From Nemopilema nomurai (lineage: Eukaryota > Cnidaria > Scyphozoa > Rhizostomeae > Rhizostomatidae), in contig ML133413.1 in assembly GCA_003864495.1 (NCBI GenBank), positions 62,001 through 126,000 of the forward strand: 64,000 nt of DNA, read 5' to 3'. Position numbers and translations under genes: made by a program. Numbering within the stretch: the first letter of the stretch is position 1; each line of letters begins with the position of its first letter. Shown here one piece after another: positions 50,601-62,919 of the stretch. The notes under the pieces were generated by a model, which saw nothing but the letters and a program-made list of their open reading frames with translations, was not told the origin of the DNA and made no database searches.

Positions 50601-53600
50601 TTTCATTTGAATAGTATCTTAAAATAATCCTACTTAAAAGTTACTTACTTCCGAAGAATATGGAAAACCAACCAAACTATATGTCCTCAATGTCTCTGAT
50701 TTCGATAAAACGTCTCAAATATGCTTCCCACGGTAAAAATATCTTACAAAAAAACGTACAAAATTTTTGCTCGGTATCAGATTGTGAAGATTTGTCCTAT
50801 TCTGCCCTGACCGCAACCCCCAATTGTTGAAACGTCTGACGATAACTTTTGTTCAGGTTGCTACATTGGGTCCAGGAATAACTAATATTTAAAGCTCTTT
50901 ACAATGCCTGCTCAAGTGTGAGGAATTGGCTGACATGGCCAACATGCAAAAATATCAGCCTTGAAAACCCATCTTTATTGGAATTGGTTCCAAGTGAATT
51001 GGTACCCTTCCTCTCTGAATCAGTTTTTTGTATCAAAAGCTTTCAGGTAACCGTGATTCGAAATAGAGTAGGCCCTCAATAGATGACCGAGTCAACTGTT
51101 TCCTGTAAGCCAACGAGTTCCCCTAAACAGATTTATTTTGTCTACAACGTATACTGCCACTTGGTGAGCCCTGTGAATGCTTTACAGGAATGTTCTCACC
51201 AAGCACTTTGCATCTTCTATCATTGCCTATACCGCCTTTGTACCTGCTTTAGCTACCTGCTTTGAGTTGCATGGAATCGTGTAGGCCTACAGTTTATTTT
51301 ATATCAACCACATATTAACGACGGCTCATCACTCTTATTTCCCACGTCACCATTTGATGGCCAATGACCTCCTTTTCCATATATAGTACTCTTAGCGTAA
51401 ATCAGAATACCCAGGCCTTATCCAGGCCTTGATTCTCGCTTTTCTTTTATTTAAAACCTTTTCAGCCTTGCTTTACGACCATATCAAATTGCATTATTGT
51501 GTCAAGCTGTTGCAGATTTCGCTGACAACCTATATTCGGATGAGGAGACTAAACTTAGAAGGGCAAGATTGATGCTTGAAATAGATGTTAATCTTTATTG
51601 GGTGTTTTTGGTGGGTTTTCCTTTTCAGTCACATGTTTCTTCTTTATTTCAGGATAGAGCAAACCACTTTCAGAAGCTGAACGACACGCTGAATCAAGAA
51701 GTCAACCTGCTTCGAAGCATGGTGGGTTAACGTAACGGCTATCTGTTTCGTGGAATTTCTTTTTATAGTCTCCTCATCCAGTCTCTTATGGTCTCTTCAT
51801 GTGGTGGTTGTCAAATGAAGGCGATTTATTATGATGACGTAGCATAACGAAGTGGCCTCTAGTGCCTCGATGACATAAATGTATTCAGGTGGGCTTAGCA
51901 GTTGCTTTCAATGCATATCGAGTGTCACTGGGTGTGGGAAAACCTTATTATTATACGAAGGAAGCCTTAAAGGAAAGGTCGTACTGTTTGATTGCCCAAA
52001 ACAGTTGCTCTTTAACAATCCCGAATTTGCTGATCATAAATGGTCATTAAAAAACCATCCATCCAACAAAAACAATTACAAACAATTTTATAAGCATATA
52101 GGTCCAAATAGTTTCATCTTTGGTATGCATCCAGTTCATGTCTCTTAATTTTCTGCCGACATGCTACGGTAATTCGTTAAGGAAAGTGAATTTGATATTT
52201 TCTGGCGTTGGTACACAGCTACACATATAAGGTGATAATCGAATCAAGCATGAAACTAAAACAGCATCTCGGTTTGCCACAAGTATTTTCAGCCTATGCT
52301 TCGAGTTTCAGCCTACACACATAAAATAGCATTTATCATAACTGCAAGATTTAGTGAGCTTGCATTCTCAACATAGTAGTTTGATAACTGGGAAAAGTTC
52401 ACTAAAAGTTGCTGAATCATGTAGAAGTTTTTACAGTTTGAAATGCCGGCCAGTAATTGAATATCAGCTAGAGGGAGTTGTAGTAATAACCGTACTACGC
52501 TGAAGGCACAGATTTCCAAAACAGAAATTGCAAAAGATTTGGTGGGGGGAGGTAGAACTTTTTTTCAATCACAACTAAGTGCAAAGAGTTTTAATGGATT
52601 ATGAATCAAAAGCTTAAAATATTCTGCGCGGCCTAGACTTTCACTTTGATGCGCGGGGATCAGCTGCCAAAGCAAAAAGAAAGTGCCTAAATCCGGCCAC
52701 CATCTTGTCCGCAAATGAAAAATGGCGGAATTGTTTCCTAGCACAAAATGAAATACTTGTGTCCGTGGTCAGTCTGGAAGCTCGGTACGAATTGGATTTT
52801 ACTTTTTAACGAAAAGTAAGCTGATCTCTTCAGCTGAGCACGGAAACCTTTTTTGCGTTTCAGGCTGTTTTAAGAAAATCTTGGTAGGGATACACAGTAT
52901 CAACCAAATTGTGGATTTTTTCTAACAAGAGACGAAATGCCTCAAGGCTCTTTAACTTGAACTTAGTTGTTCCAGAGCGTTAATTAGCTTTTGCCTTCTT
53001 AGACAAGCCGCTCTTTTACTAAGAAAATTTAGCCAAGCGATTATTTGTATTAGAAGTTCAAACATAGGTTTCCCTGCAAATGGAATGGAAATGCTGTCCG
53101 TTAATGAAAACAGGTTTCTTTAACTATCCCAATAAGTGGTTGTTGTTTCTCTAAAACAAACAGAGATTTGCGGCCATCGTTCTTGAACTGTTTCATTATC
53201 TAGGTAGCAGCGGCTTTCGTTATCTAGGTATACAACGCAACTTTCACTTGAAAAACAGCTATTTCTGGACCACAGCGTTGTGGTGACTATAACACTTTCA
53301 GTTTGATAACGGATACTGAGAAGCTGGGAAATGCAATTCTTGATAAAGAGACTAGAAAAAGAGTTATTTGTTGGTTGAAAGATACTCTTATCAGCTAAGG
53401 CAGCACAAAGCTCTGAATTCACTTTTCACTGACAAGTGAGGTATGACGCTGGCAAACCTCAGAGTGAACGTGAGCAAGAGAGAATTAGGCAAATTAGGCA
53501 AAATGCCAATAAGCACCAAAACCTCACTTCATTGAGGATGTCCCCCCATTTTTTACCTTTTCACTGCCAGCATACATGATATAACCCTGCCAGTTATGCC

Positions 53601-56600
53601 CCGCCACCCTCTGCTCTAGTAGATGGTGGTCTGTCTTCAAGGTGACATATGAATGAAATTCCACTTAGTTTTGAGCAAATAATTTCTATGTGGCTGGAAT
53701 TTTTTTTATTCATACGAGTTCTTGCACAGAAAAACGGGAACACGCCGTTGATTTGCGGTCGTTCTTTAAATGTTTGACTTCTTTAACTTCATTAAATGTT
53801 TGCTTGCAAACAACGCGCGTAACATTTTTGCGTGTGTCCTGCAAGATCCAACGTCCGAAGATTTTGGAGATGTGAAGTCACCAAAGTTGCGCGTAATTTC
53901 TACTTTGTGTTGCTCTTAGTGCAACACTGGACCTTATAACTTCAAGCATTTGGTTGCTAAAAATTGCACCCACTAATTATACTTAACTACAACTTTGTCT
54001 TATCGCAATTTTTAATGCCTTTATGGCAGTCGAATTGCAAATATATCGATCCCTTTTTTCCCAGTCCCTCGGTTTTTCCCAATTTTTTCAATTTTGTTCA
54101 ATCCTGCTGAAGTCATCAAACTAATTGAAATACCCTACTCAAATAATTGTTTATACCGAACTAGCTCTCCTAGAGGGCAGGCTGCAGATCTTCGCTATGA
54201 GAAATCTTCGGCAGTATACTCTATACGCTACCCTTTAGCAATTCTTCGAATCCTGTCAATGGTTAGAATTCAGGCCTTCCTTACTCTCTTGGTTCTTACA
54301 AAGGCCAATCAAAATTACAATACAAACACGTGGAAAGGAATGTTTGCAACTGTTTTTCTATGTATGTTACCTTTGCACTCATGTGACTTTTCACCATTTT
54401 TTCATCCAGGTACCGAAGCTGATGCAGGAAAATGCTTCCCTCCGCGCACAAGTGACACAGGCGGAAACTGATCGTAATAACGTAGAAAAACAGATGATTG
54501 AAATGCAAAGAAGACTTAACGAGGTAACCTTTTAGGATTTCCCCTTAGTACCCTATATAGGACTATTTATATTTCAGTTCTCCTATGAGATAAAAGGTAT
54601 GGGGGGATTTAATCTTCCTGTGGTTACCGGTCGTTGTCTGATCATGTCCTGCATATTGGAAACATTTAAAAGTATTCCATCCCAGAAATCACGCTTTACC
54701 TATCGTACTTCAGTTTTTAGTTTCACGGAGTTTGAAGAGATAACCAATTTTTTATTTAACACATGACCTAGAATCTATTCATGTCAATATGAACCTTGGC
54801 CTCTAAACTCCATGGGAACTTAAAATTTTTTTTGAACCTTTAAATCTTTCTCTACTAAGTATCCTCCTCTCCCCAAGAAACGAGAAATAGACACCGTTAA
54901 GGCCAAACTATTCACACTAGTACCATCCCAGTTATTTGGTGGCACATGAATGTCAGATACAAAGAGATTGGTGCCTGTCTGAAAGTTAAAATAATGGAAC
55001 GAATGTCCTCAAGATTACAGCACAAATCAAAATTTTCTTATGGAATTATGTTCCACCCACAGATCCCAAACTTTTTTCGCATCTTGCGGGGTTTGCATAC
55101 TTGTATTCAATTTTCCTGAGGCGCTGTTCTGCACTCAAATGCTGCTTTTCTCCCCTTCAGATGGTAATGTCGTCGAAGCCTGAAGAGACAGATTCGATCA
55201 TCCTGACAGCAGCATATCGCCGCATCCGTCGCCGGGTGCCTTCACTTCATTCTTTGACGAATCTTCCTCGCCACCACTGGCTAACAGTTCGGATATGAAG
55301 ATCCAAAACCCGTACGATAATATTGGCTGCATGGACTCCGCGCCAAGTACGCCGTACGCCCAACCAAACAAACAAAGTGGATCGAGGAACGAGAGGTCGC
55401 CATTGCCCAGTTATGCATCGCAGCGATCCAATGGTTAGTATACACGTCGTCTACGCTCTCTATACTGGCACCTTCGAAGGCATCTTTGTGACGAAAGACC
55501 ACGCTTCAGGTGTCTTTTACGATGCCCATGTTTCATTATGGGGGTCATAATTGGTTTCGCGATCATTTCATATAGTAACAAACTTTGACAAAACTCAATA
55601 CATTTGGATCACAATGAAACATTCAACATGCTATTAAATTTTGGCTTCCCTCCCTTATATGTTTTCTTCTATAAACTCAACTTTTAACCACTTTCCTTGG
55701 ATACTTGTGTATAATGCGTCTTTGAAATAGCGCATTCAGATACCTGAGAAACATTATAAAGGAGTATATTTTGCAACTATTCTCATAGTTGTAATTAATG
55801 GCAAAATAGTCTTATAATTGTTGTTGGAAATCTGAGTAATAGAGTTATCAGCTGGATATCTTGTTTCGATCGGTTTCATCCCCGCGAAACTAAACGCAGA
55901 TATTGCGTACGGCGCTTACTATGTGAATCACTTCATTCCTGTGACGCTATCCTCTTGCTCCCAGGCCACCATCACAGCCCGCAAGATTACCCAGAGTCCT
56001 CCGAAGATTCGACAGCATTCATAACGGAAGATGAAACCCCGCAGTCTCCCGTTGTTGAAGATTTGCCTACGCAGGAGTCCATCGTGGAAGCCACTGAGCA
56101 AATAACCAAGAAAATACAAGAACTTCTTTTAGCAGCGCAGAGTGCCCGGCACAGCAGGTCTGTGTCTTTTGCCAGTGGACATAACATATATCTGATACAT
56201 ATATAATTTCATGCCAGCCGATGTATCTCATTGAAGTAGATGCTATGATGTGCAAAAAATATTTACTAATAAGGTATACAGGGTGGCTTCTTTTTCAAGG
56301 TGGTGTGATATATAGGGTAGTATCATTTCATGCGATTTCATGGACTGATGTTGGTGCTAAAATCCATTTTACAAGTTTAAGAATACTTGTAGTCTCCAAC
56401 TTAGGATATCTGAATTTCCGTTCTTGTTTTTGCGTTTATGCCTTCATAGATTAATAATTCAATGCACATGCTTTCGTTTTTGACACATGTTCAATATTTT
56501 TTTTCTGACGCTACCATGTTTTGACATGAGACACAGAGTCTTTCTTCCCTTTTCCACATGACAAAAACTTCTACAGATGCCCACATCCATTTAGCCTCGT

Positions 56601-57392
56601 ATCACTCCTTTTACTTCTTGTTTCCTTCTTATAGATACATACCCTGTGCAAGTAATATTTCCACAGCAGTTAACGACATGGCTAATCTATTTCCAAAGGT
56701 TTGTCTTGAAGTTTTTCACGTTTGTTTTATCATCTGCCTAAGGTACTCTTTGTTTGAGAGTACTTTGATTGGAGTCACTCTTCTAGGTATCCATTACCTA
56801 AGAAGTGGCAAATTTATCCCATCTCGCCCTTTTTTTCTAAAAGATTTGTCATACAACTTTTTTTATTTCATTTTTTCTAAGCGATATCATAACTGCTCGC
56901 TCAAGTTAAGAATTGATAAAATTGATTATCAGAACTTTTTTCTTAATTTTTCATTTTGATAAAAGATCACATTAGTCTTTGGATCATTACCATCTTTTCG
57001 GACTTTTTGGCACACCCCCTTTAGGATAGCATAGCCGTAGTGGAATTCTGATAACTATGTTCGCCGTAACTAAGTTAGAATAATTAGAGCATTGTGCGTT
57101 TGCGCGAGGGATTTATGCCACGCATGCTCTGATTGTCGTATTAGAAGCGGCGTATATTGAATGATATTGAGCCCAGCGTGCTTGCTTTTTGTAGCACCCC
57201 AAGGCAGAGAACGTGCGAAGTGCGTTACGGTTAATGATCACGAGCGCGGCCAGGTTGCAAGTCGAATGCCGTAGTAGCGTCCTGCCGGACCGCACTATCG
57301 ACGCCGCAATGCTGACGCAACAGGTTATTCAGTGTGCTTACGACATCGCAAAAGCGGCAAAGCAACTCGTTACGACGTACAATCAAGATTAG
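35699..57392 (+). CDS. GIT: GIT family ARF GTPase-activating protein (one-base frame break in exon 18)
   Basis: Scaffold and Arf GAP that binds PIX, FAK and paxillin at focal adhesions and endosomes. Exons: 35699-35759, 36914-37047, 37460-37572, 37962-38061, 38598-38684, 38820-38950, 39142-39236, 39658-39703, 40800-40851, 41356-41428, 43046-43143, 43705-43816, 44264-44352, 44608-44697, 50059-50148, 51653-51721, 54410-54523, 55161-55433, 55965-56157, 56635-56698, 57195-57392. Exons 1-4 hold the Arf GAP zinc finger CADCSAP..CDECC and the catalytic Arg of VHRSLGR. Exons 5-7 hold ankyrin repeats (NSPLHAAAKAGQ). Exons 10-12 hold the Spa2-homology repeats (LFEELASDVYDEVDRREND, RFTGPEFTTLIIDILND). 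Exons 15-17 form a coiled coil. The paxillin-binding bundle at the end reads QQVIQCAYDIAKAAKQLV. Adding one base in exon 18 gives 760 aa (human GIT1: 761). Vertebrate GIT1 and GIT2 arose from one ancestral gene, so no number is given. Confidence 0.95.
40554..40717. mobile_element. Inverted-repeat MITE, about 164 bp, in GIT intron 8
   Basis: Left terminus AGGCCCAGCCAAACTAGGAA (from 40554) and right terminus TTCCTAGTTTGGCTTGGCCT (to 40716) are reverse complements except at one base, over about 22 bp. The inside is non-coding and repeats a partial copy of the terminus (TGGCCAAACTGGAAAAC near 40640). It ends about 80 bp before the acceptor of exon 9. Confidence 0.75.
40981..41187 (+). repeat. Degenerate 14-bp minisatellite in GIT intron 9
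   Basis: Units of GCGCTACCTCCTTR, perfect in tandem from about 41066 to 41121 and degenerating on both sides (GTAGCCTCCTTAGCG-type variants). GC-rich compared with the surrounding intron. Lies between exons 9 and 10. Confidence 0.85.
46711..46860 (+). CDS. Possible alternative first exon of GIT or a small unrelated gene
   Basis: ATG at 46711 opens MDADRSAARPVLDDDMLKNA and continues VELKASDSVKRG, with GC-ending codons unlike the surrounding AT-rich intron. A donor CGG/GTATCA at 46860 is in phase 0, which would join in frame to the next GIT exon (50059). That would make a short GIT form lacking the Arf GAP and ankyrin parts. The donor is weak and no family match is known to me, so this is a hypothesis only. 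Confidence 0.3.
47251..47323 (+). repeat. 17-bp tandem repeat, 4.3 copies
   Basis: Unit TTGCCTATCGGGATTCG repeated four times with two substitutions in all, followed by the first five bases of a fifth. Located in the large GIT intron. Confidence 0.92.
49494..49731 (+). repeat. GC-rich minisatellite, about 16-bp units
   Basis: Alternating variants of GCGGAAAAGCGGTAAC and GCGGAAAAGCGTTAGC, most regular at 49655-49731 and degenerate toward 49494. About 240 bp in total, in the large GIT intron. The minus-strand open frame here (49479-49763) is only the repeat read as FPRYRF-like peptides. Confidence 0.9.
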
Positions 57393-59938
57393 AATTCAAA
57401 ATTTTGTAATAAAGTGAATATATAAAATTTATGGTAAATTTTATAGTGTAATAGTGTTTTAGTCGATTTGAATGAGTCATCAGTCAATTTGAAAGAGGCA
57501 TGAAGATATGCGGTTGAAAGCACGGTCGAACACAATGCATGAATTTGTGAGCACGTATTTTTCTTCCGCGGTGAGTTGAACGATTTGATTTGGTAAGTTT
57601 TTTGGAAGAGAAGACGCGATATTATATTGGATATCAGTACGTGATATTGGAGAGGACTATTGATGGTTAGCCGCCTTTATATGCAGTCCAGTTTGCCAGA
57701 TCTGACATGTTATTTCCCTCGTCGTTTAATTGCTTCTACGCGAATAGTGGCACAAGGGACTGAATCAAAAGAGGATGCATCTTTTTTTATTTTGATGGTG
57801 AAAACAAGGATATTCAGCCACGTATGGAAATACTCAGCCGTCAGCTGCTACTGTGAAAATTTCAACTCTTCATAATAGCTATATTGACATATGACTGCTA
57901 AATAGAGTAAACTTCCCTCACCCTATAACGTAGCATAGCCACCCCATGCAAGTGGCAGTTGGAGACTGTAGTTTTTTGTACCAGCTCCTAATCGTTTTGT
58001 TGGAAGCTCTTTGGTAAGCAGGCAAATTCACTATTGTCCTTGGAGCTTGAAACTCTGTGGTTGCTTAATTTTTAGTTTGATAGCTCATTAATTTACTTTG
58101 GCTCTTGCTAACAGCAAAGCTTTCTTTTATTGGCAAATCTATTGTTGAGTTCCTCAAATTTAAACATACCAGGCATTGTTCACCCCATAACATAACTTAG
58201 GATTTTAATTGTAGTATGCACAAAATACAAATGGAATATTTTAAACATGGCATGTTTTTGCATTTAGGATACTGCTCCCTGGTAGCCAGTGAAGTTTTTC
58301 ATTAATACTAGAATTTCATTCGGTAATTTCGTTTCTGAGGAACTATTTAAAAAAATTTCCATACCTTTCACCTGTTGCTGTTTGAATTTTATTTACTAAG
58401 GACTTTTCTCATCTGAATATTTTTGGTTATTTTTATTATGTTCTGGTGATTGTATCACACACCATGATGGTATATCACCATGTTTAGTACCTGTGCATCA
58501 AAAGATCTCTTTACCATACATCCAAAAAGAGCATTCTTTATTTTATTGCTGCAAAGCATAGATTCTTAGTTGTTCAATTTCTAACCCAAAAAATTGAATT
58601 TGAAGAAATTAAATTTCTGATGAGAGACTTCTTAATAACTTGTTACTTACGACAATCTTCTTAATGTGAATACAAATTTAAATGAGCAATTAACTGTATT
58701 GAAAGTGTGGACCTTCACACTGTGCTCCTTTCAGAAAGAGAAACAGAAAATATTCTTGAATTTTCATCATTAAAAAACTTCACCATCAGTTGAAAGCCTC
58801 CTAAGACTATATTTCAAAGAGGAAATTTCTTTTGATTTCATTTAAGTAAATTTAAGTACTTGTGTATGTGAGAAAGTGGCTCCTATGCATACCCTGTTAT
58901 TGCTCTAAATGTATTAAATATTTGTTGATATTGAAATGTACACACCTTGTTTGTAGATAGCAAGTAGTAGCTTTTTCATTTATTGGTGTAATCTTTACTA
59001 TATTTTGAAAATTACATTTATCAGTTTTTCTTTCATTGTTGTGCTGTTTTGAGTTTTACATAACTTTTCTTACTAAGTCTGAAGTCTATTTTCAAAGAAT
59101 TGACAAGGTATATTCCTGCTTGTTACCTTTGTTGGATGTAACAAGGCAGATAGTGAAGCAAAGGGGAAGCAGCAAAGAATGTGATGATCTATAATTCTAT
59201 TGTTCAAGCAATCTTTTTCCTTTAGCTTGAGTAAGCTTCTGATATTGAAAAAAACATTGCAAAAATAGATTGAACAACTGTGCAAGCCGATAAAAAATTG
59301 CTATTTGTGAAGACCATTATCTCAAAATGTAAGCTTATTTTAAGCTGTAAGCTTGATGTAAGCGTCAAATCCCATGAGTCTTTGCATGCTCTCAGGTTTC
59401 TATCAACAGGTAATTGAAAGAAAAGAAGCTTTAGGCCTGGTTAAAATTAATCAAGGTGGGGATAAAAACTAGAGTTTTGGCATGCAGAGCCTTATAATTA
59501 CAGCAAGCAAGTAGACAAAAGACAAAGAGTACATGAGCCAGCATGGGGTTTTTGAAAGAAATAGGTAATGCTTGTTCTAGATATGCTTCAAACAAATGTA
59601 TAAAATTTTGCACTTGTATCTTACTGTAGCATTTGAACACAGGATTAAGTATTACCACACTTGATAAGCTACAAAGCCTTTTTACAGCAGTAAGTTTGTA
59701 TTGTCATTCTCAAAGCACTTGGTATCATCACTGGCCTAAACAGGAGGAATGCAGTGTATTTGGTGCTGAATCCTAGATGATGAAAAATGTAACAGAAATA
59801 GGAATTTTTGTGCAAGTGAGAGGTGTTTGCTTTATCTGTTATATTCAACCTAGGATTATATACATGTTAATCCTCAAGGGTTTGTCACATGTTACCCTCA
59901 ATGCCAGCTATCTACAACAGCAGGTTCTGGATACTTGA
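57393..59938. other. Convergent intergenic region GIT-CD2BP2
   Basis: About 2.5 kb between the 3' ends of GIT (plus) and CD2BP2 (minus). Strongly AT-rich. I see no conserved open frame, RNA gene or clear repeat. Probably 3' UTRs plus non-coding DNA. Confidence 0.6.
57408..57413 (+). terminator. Polyadenylation signal of GIT
   Basis: AATAAA 16 bases after the GIT stop codon at 57390-57392, implying a very short 3' UTR unless a later signal is used. Confidence 0.6.
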
Positions 59939-61495
59939 TCAATCATACAGCTCAAAGTCTAGTCTCTTTGAGTTATAAAATGATCCATTGGAGCCAACTT
60001 TGCGACAAAATACTCCGTCTTTAAAGAACCCCTGTTCCTTCCAGCTAATCATGCAAGAATTTGAGTAAGGTCCATAAAGTTGGGCATCATTGCTTTGGTC
60101 CCATTTATACTCCCACATAACTTCATCACTTTCTGGTAATTTTTCCTCAACTTTCTTGTCTTCTGATTCTTTGCTTGACTGTGCAAATGCTTTTTCTAAC
60201 TCATCATCATCATCATCAGCATCTTTAAATTTTTCTTCCTCTCTCTTAACCTCTACATTCAGTCTCTCGAAAGTTTTACTATAAATCTCAAAATCCCCTT
60301 GCTGCAAAAGAGAGTCTGCAAACTCGGTTAATTTCAATAATTTATTTTTGTCTTCATCTTTACTTTCATCTTTAGTTTCATCTTTACTTTCATTCTTGTT
60401 TGAGCCTTTCTGCTTTCTATCAAAGGTTTTGCCTCCAAACCTCCTAAGAGCCTTCAATATATTTTCTCCTGGCTTTAATAAACTAATGACACCCTTCATC
60501 ATGGCTAGCTTTTCAGATGCAGGGAGCTTTTCAGGTTCATCTTCCCAGTTCTCGGCCTGCTGGTCTTCTTCTTCATCAACCTTTGCCCAGTCAACACTTT
60601 CAAGCCATTCATCCTTAAAAGACTCTGCATCTTTGTCAGCTATATAATTACCTATGATTAGACATGACAATCAAAATAAACAGACACTGTACAAGCTTTC
60701 ATTCTTGCAACAACAAAAATATAAGCAACAGTTGAATTTCTCAGGAATAGAAAATGAATGAGTAACTAAAGGTATTTTAGTTGTCTATTTATCATTTATA
60801 GTGTTGTATAATCTAAATTTTACAAAATTTAAAACTTCATATATTCAATTTTTGGTATCCTTTATTATTGAGAAAGTTCTCTGCAAAATTTGATGGGATT
60901 TGTAGCATACTTGGAAATTACTAGATAAAAATGAAGCAATTCTAAAGTAAATCTAGCTGGTCTAAAACTGACTGACAGGTAACATATATGCAAAATTTTG
61001 TTCTGTTGACTACCTTCTGAATCGAAATGACCTTCCTCCATTTCTTCTTTCAAATTAAAGGGAGTTACTTTGATCTCACCATAGGATTTTATCGTTTCGT
61101 CTTCTTGTCCTATTAAACAAAATCAACTGTTATAACACTGGACATTGAGCATTAGTATAAATAGTTCACATTGTAAACAGGGAGGAATATAACCAGATGG
61201 AGTTTCATCAGAGAAGAAGCGAGGTTAAGTCTTGTATCATCGTGATTTACAGTGCTTAGCGTTATAACTTTTTAATAAATCAATATTATTCAAGGAGGCA
61301 ATTTTAAACACCTTCAATGTCATCTTCAGTTAGAATGTTGCTAGCTGAATTTGTTCCGTGGTCGTCGGCTTTGGCTTCTTCCAACTCTTCATCGCTCTCA
61401 ATGGTGTTCTCCTCCTTGAAACGACGAGTACTTGGCTCGTCAGCTTCTTTGCCTGAGACTGGATCTTCTGCAAATTTAACCTTTCTTTTTGACAT
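59939..61495 (-). CDS. CD2BP2: CD2 antigen cytoplasmic tail-binding protein 2 (U5-52K, GYF domain)
   Basis: U5 snRNP assembly factor whose GYF domain binds PRPF6/Dim1 and proline-rich peptides; nuclear, leaves before tri-snRNP activation. Three exons: 61495-61312, 61109-61014, 60651-59939, phases matching, 330 aa (human 341). The start MSKRKVKFAED was chosen over an upstream in-frame alternative because it aligns with the vertebrate MPKRKVTF. The second exon holds TPFNLKEEMEEGHFDSEG and the third begins GNYIADKDAESFKDEWLESV, both family signatures. The C-terminal GYF domain reads VMWEYKWDQSNDAQLYGPYS, then CMISWKEQGFF and FYNSKRLDFELYD. A KDESKDE-type acidic-lysine repeat in the middle is lineage-specific. 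Divergent from the TMEM45-like gene. Confidence 0.96.
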
Positions 61496-62014
61496 CTTCT
61501 TATCATTGATATGAAACCAACTTTGATTTATAAAGTTAAAACAATAAAAAATCCCCAAAGTGGCCTATCACAAGCGCGCCATAATCATTTGCTATCATGG
61601 AAACGAGGATGAGATGCATTCAGCAGCAGTAACAACATTTTATGCAAATTAATGTTTGCGTCCCGAGGCGAAATATGTTTTGAATTTCTTGTGTGCAGGA
61701 ATTTAATGTATAGGAATGAAGTTATATAAAATATATTATTTGCATTATCATTTGTGTGACTTCAAGGTTTGAAAGCGAACTCATCGAAAGCACCACAAAA
61801 GCAAAGTTCTTTGTGACGTAGCACGCCGACAAGATATCTTCATAGATCACTTCCTGCTATGAGAGACATTTCGAAAGATCCTGATTTTGGAAAAAGAAAC
61901 TACTTTTGAAAAAGAAACAGCTGTTGTAAAGAGGAACGTACCAGCAAACAGGCAATTCCACGTTGTGTCACGAATTTGCTTGGGTTGTTGTTTTGTAGGA
62001 TAATTTTGCAGAGG
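61496..62014. promoter_or_regulatory. Divergent intergenic region CD2BP2/TMEM45-like
   Basis: 519 bp between outward-facing start codons. Probably contains both promoters. TTTTGTAG at about 61990-61998 could be a 5' UTR intron acceptor for the plus-strand gene. No TATA box recognised. Confidence 0.5.
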
Positions 62015-62919
62015 ATGCATTTTGCAGGAAATTTGGCGTTGTCCCTTTTCCTGTTTTGCCATGGATTTTGGTGGCTTGTAATGTGCCTAAACGACCACTT
62101 CATGTCGAAGATTCCGGATCGAGCCACGCGAAGAAAGTCGCACTTCACCTCGAAGACGTGGCATGCTGTATCCTGTTCGAAACTTCCGCTAGAACCTTTG
62201 CTTAAATTCATCACCGCGTTGATATGTGCAGTGATAGATTTATCAGTGGATGGACGGTGGAAGCTCTTTGATATAAATGGAGATGTCAATTCGGATAATG
62301 TCATTGGGTTTTCACATGCGACGCTTTTTATTCTGTTTGCAATTTTGGCTGTTGCGGAATTCATAGAATCATTTAAGAAAACCCATTCCCTGCATCCATT
62401 TTGCACTTGATATTGTCCATCTCGTTCCTGTCCATTGGACTTGTTTATTACCAGTATGCTGAAAGTTCCGGCTCCAGCCGTGTAGCTAGCGGACATGCGA
62501 GGTTGTTGGCATTGGTGTCATTTTGTTCATCAGTTTTTGCAGCTTGTGAAAGTTTTTACCAAAAGTCATACTCATTGAGTTTTGGTAGAAGGCTCTTAAC
62601 CATTCTTCAAGGGACATGGTTATTTCAAATGTCTTTCGCTGCTTTCAGTGCAAAAAAGTGGAAGGATACCCAGGGAAACATAAATCTTGTGTCACTGACT
62701 TTCCTCTGGCATATCCTAGTACTAATTACACTTTGTCTGATCTGTCATGGAGTAATGCTTTGTGCTGTTAATAGATATAAACATAAACAGGATGGTATTT
62801 ACAACAGCTACAACTCCCATAGGAAGGTTGATGAAGATAGTATTCCGTTGGGGATTGTTGTAAATGGCAACATGTTATATGAAGAGGGTACATCAGATAC
62901 AGAAACACTTTATCCTTAG
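62015..62919 (+). CDS. TMEM45-like multi-pass membrane protein (DUF716), with a one-base frame break
   Basis: Polytopic membrane protein of the TMEM45A/B family; the molecular function of the family is not well established. Uninterrupted by introns. With one added base it gives 301 aa (TMEM45B about 275). From ATG 62015 (MHFAGNLALSLFLFCHGFWW) the first helix is clear, then ATLFILFAILAVAEFIESF, LHLILSISFLSIGLVYYQYA and HARLLALVSFCSSVFAACES. The signature LLTILQGTWLFQMSFAAF and the following FLWHILVLITLCLICHGVML match TMEM45 (ILQGTWFWQIGF, CWHYLAALSI). Frame 2 stops at 62408-62410, while homology resumes in frame 1 at about 62401. The TTTT run at 62399-62402 lacks one T. Paralogue not assigned. 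Confidence 0.85.

Noticed and set aside
51879..52148. Frame with GCGKTLLL resembling a P-loop
   Set aside because: A single short motif without surrounding NTPase features, inside a GIT intron. Taken as coincidence.
61900..62496. 198-codon minus-strand open frame
   Set aside because: It lies antisense to the TMEM45-like gene, whose plus-strand protein has clear family motifs. The antisense product matches nothing and is a shadow.
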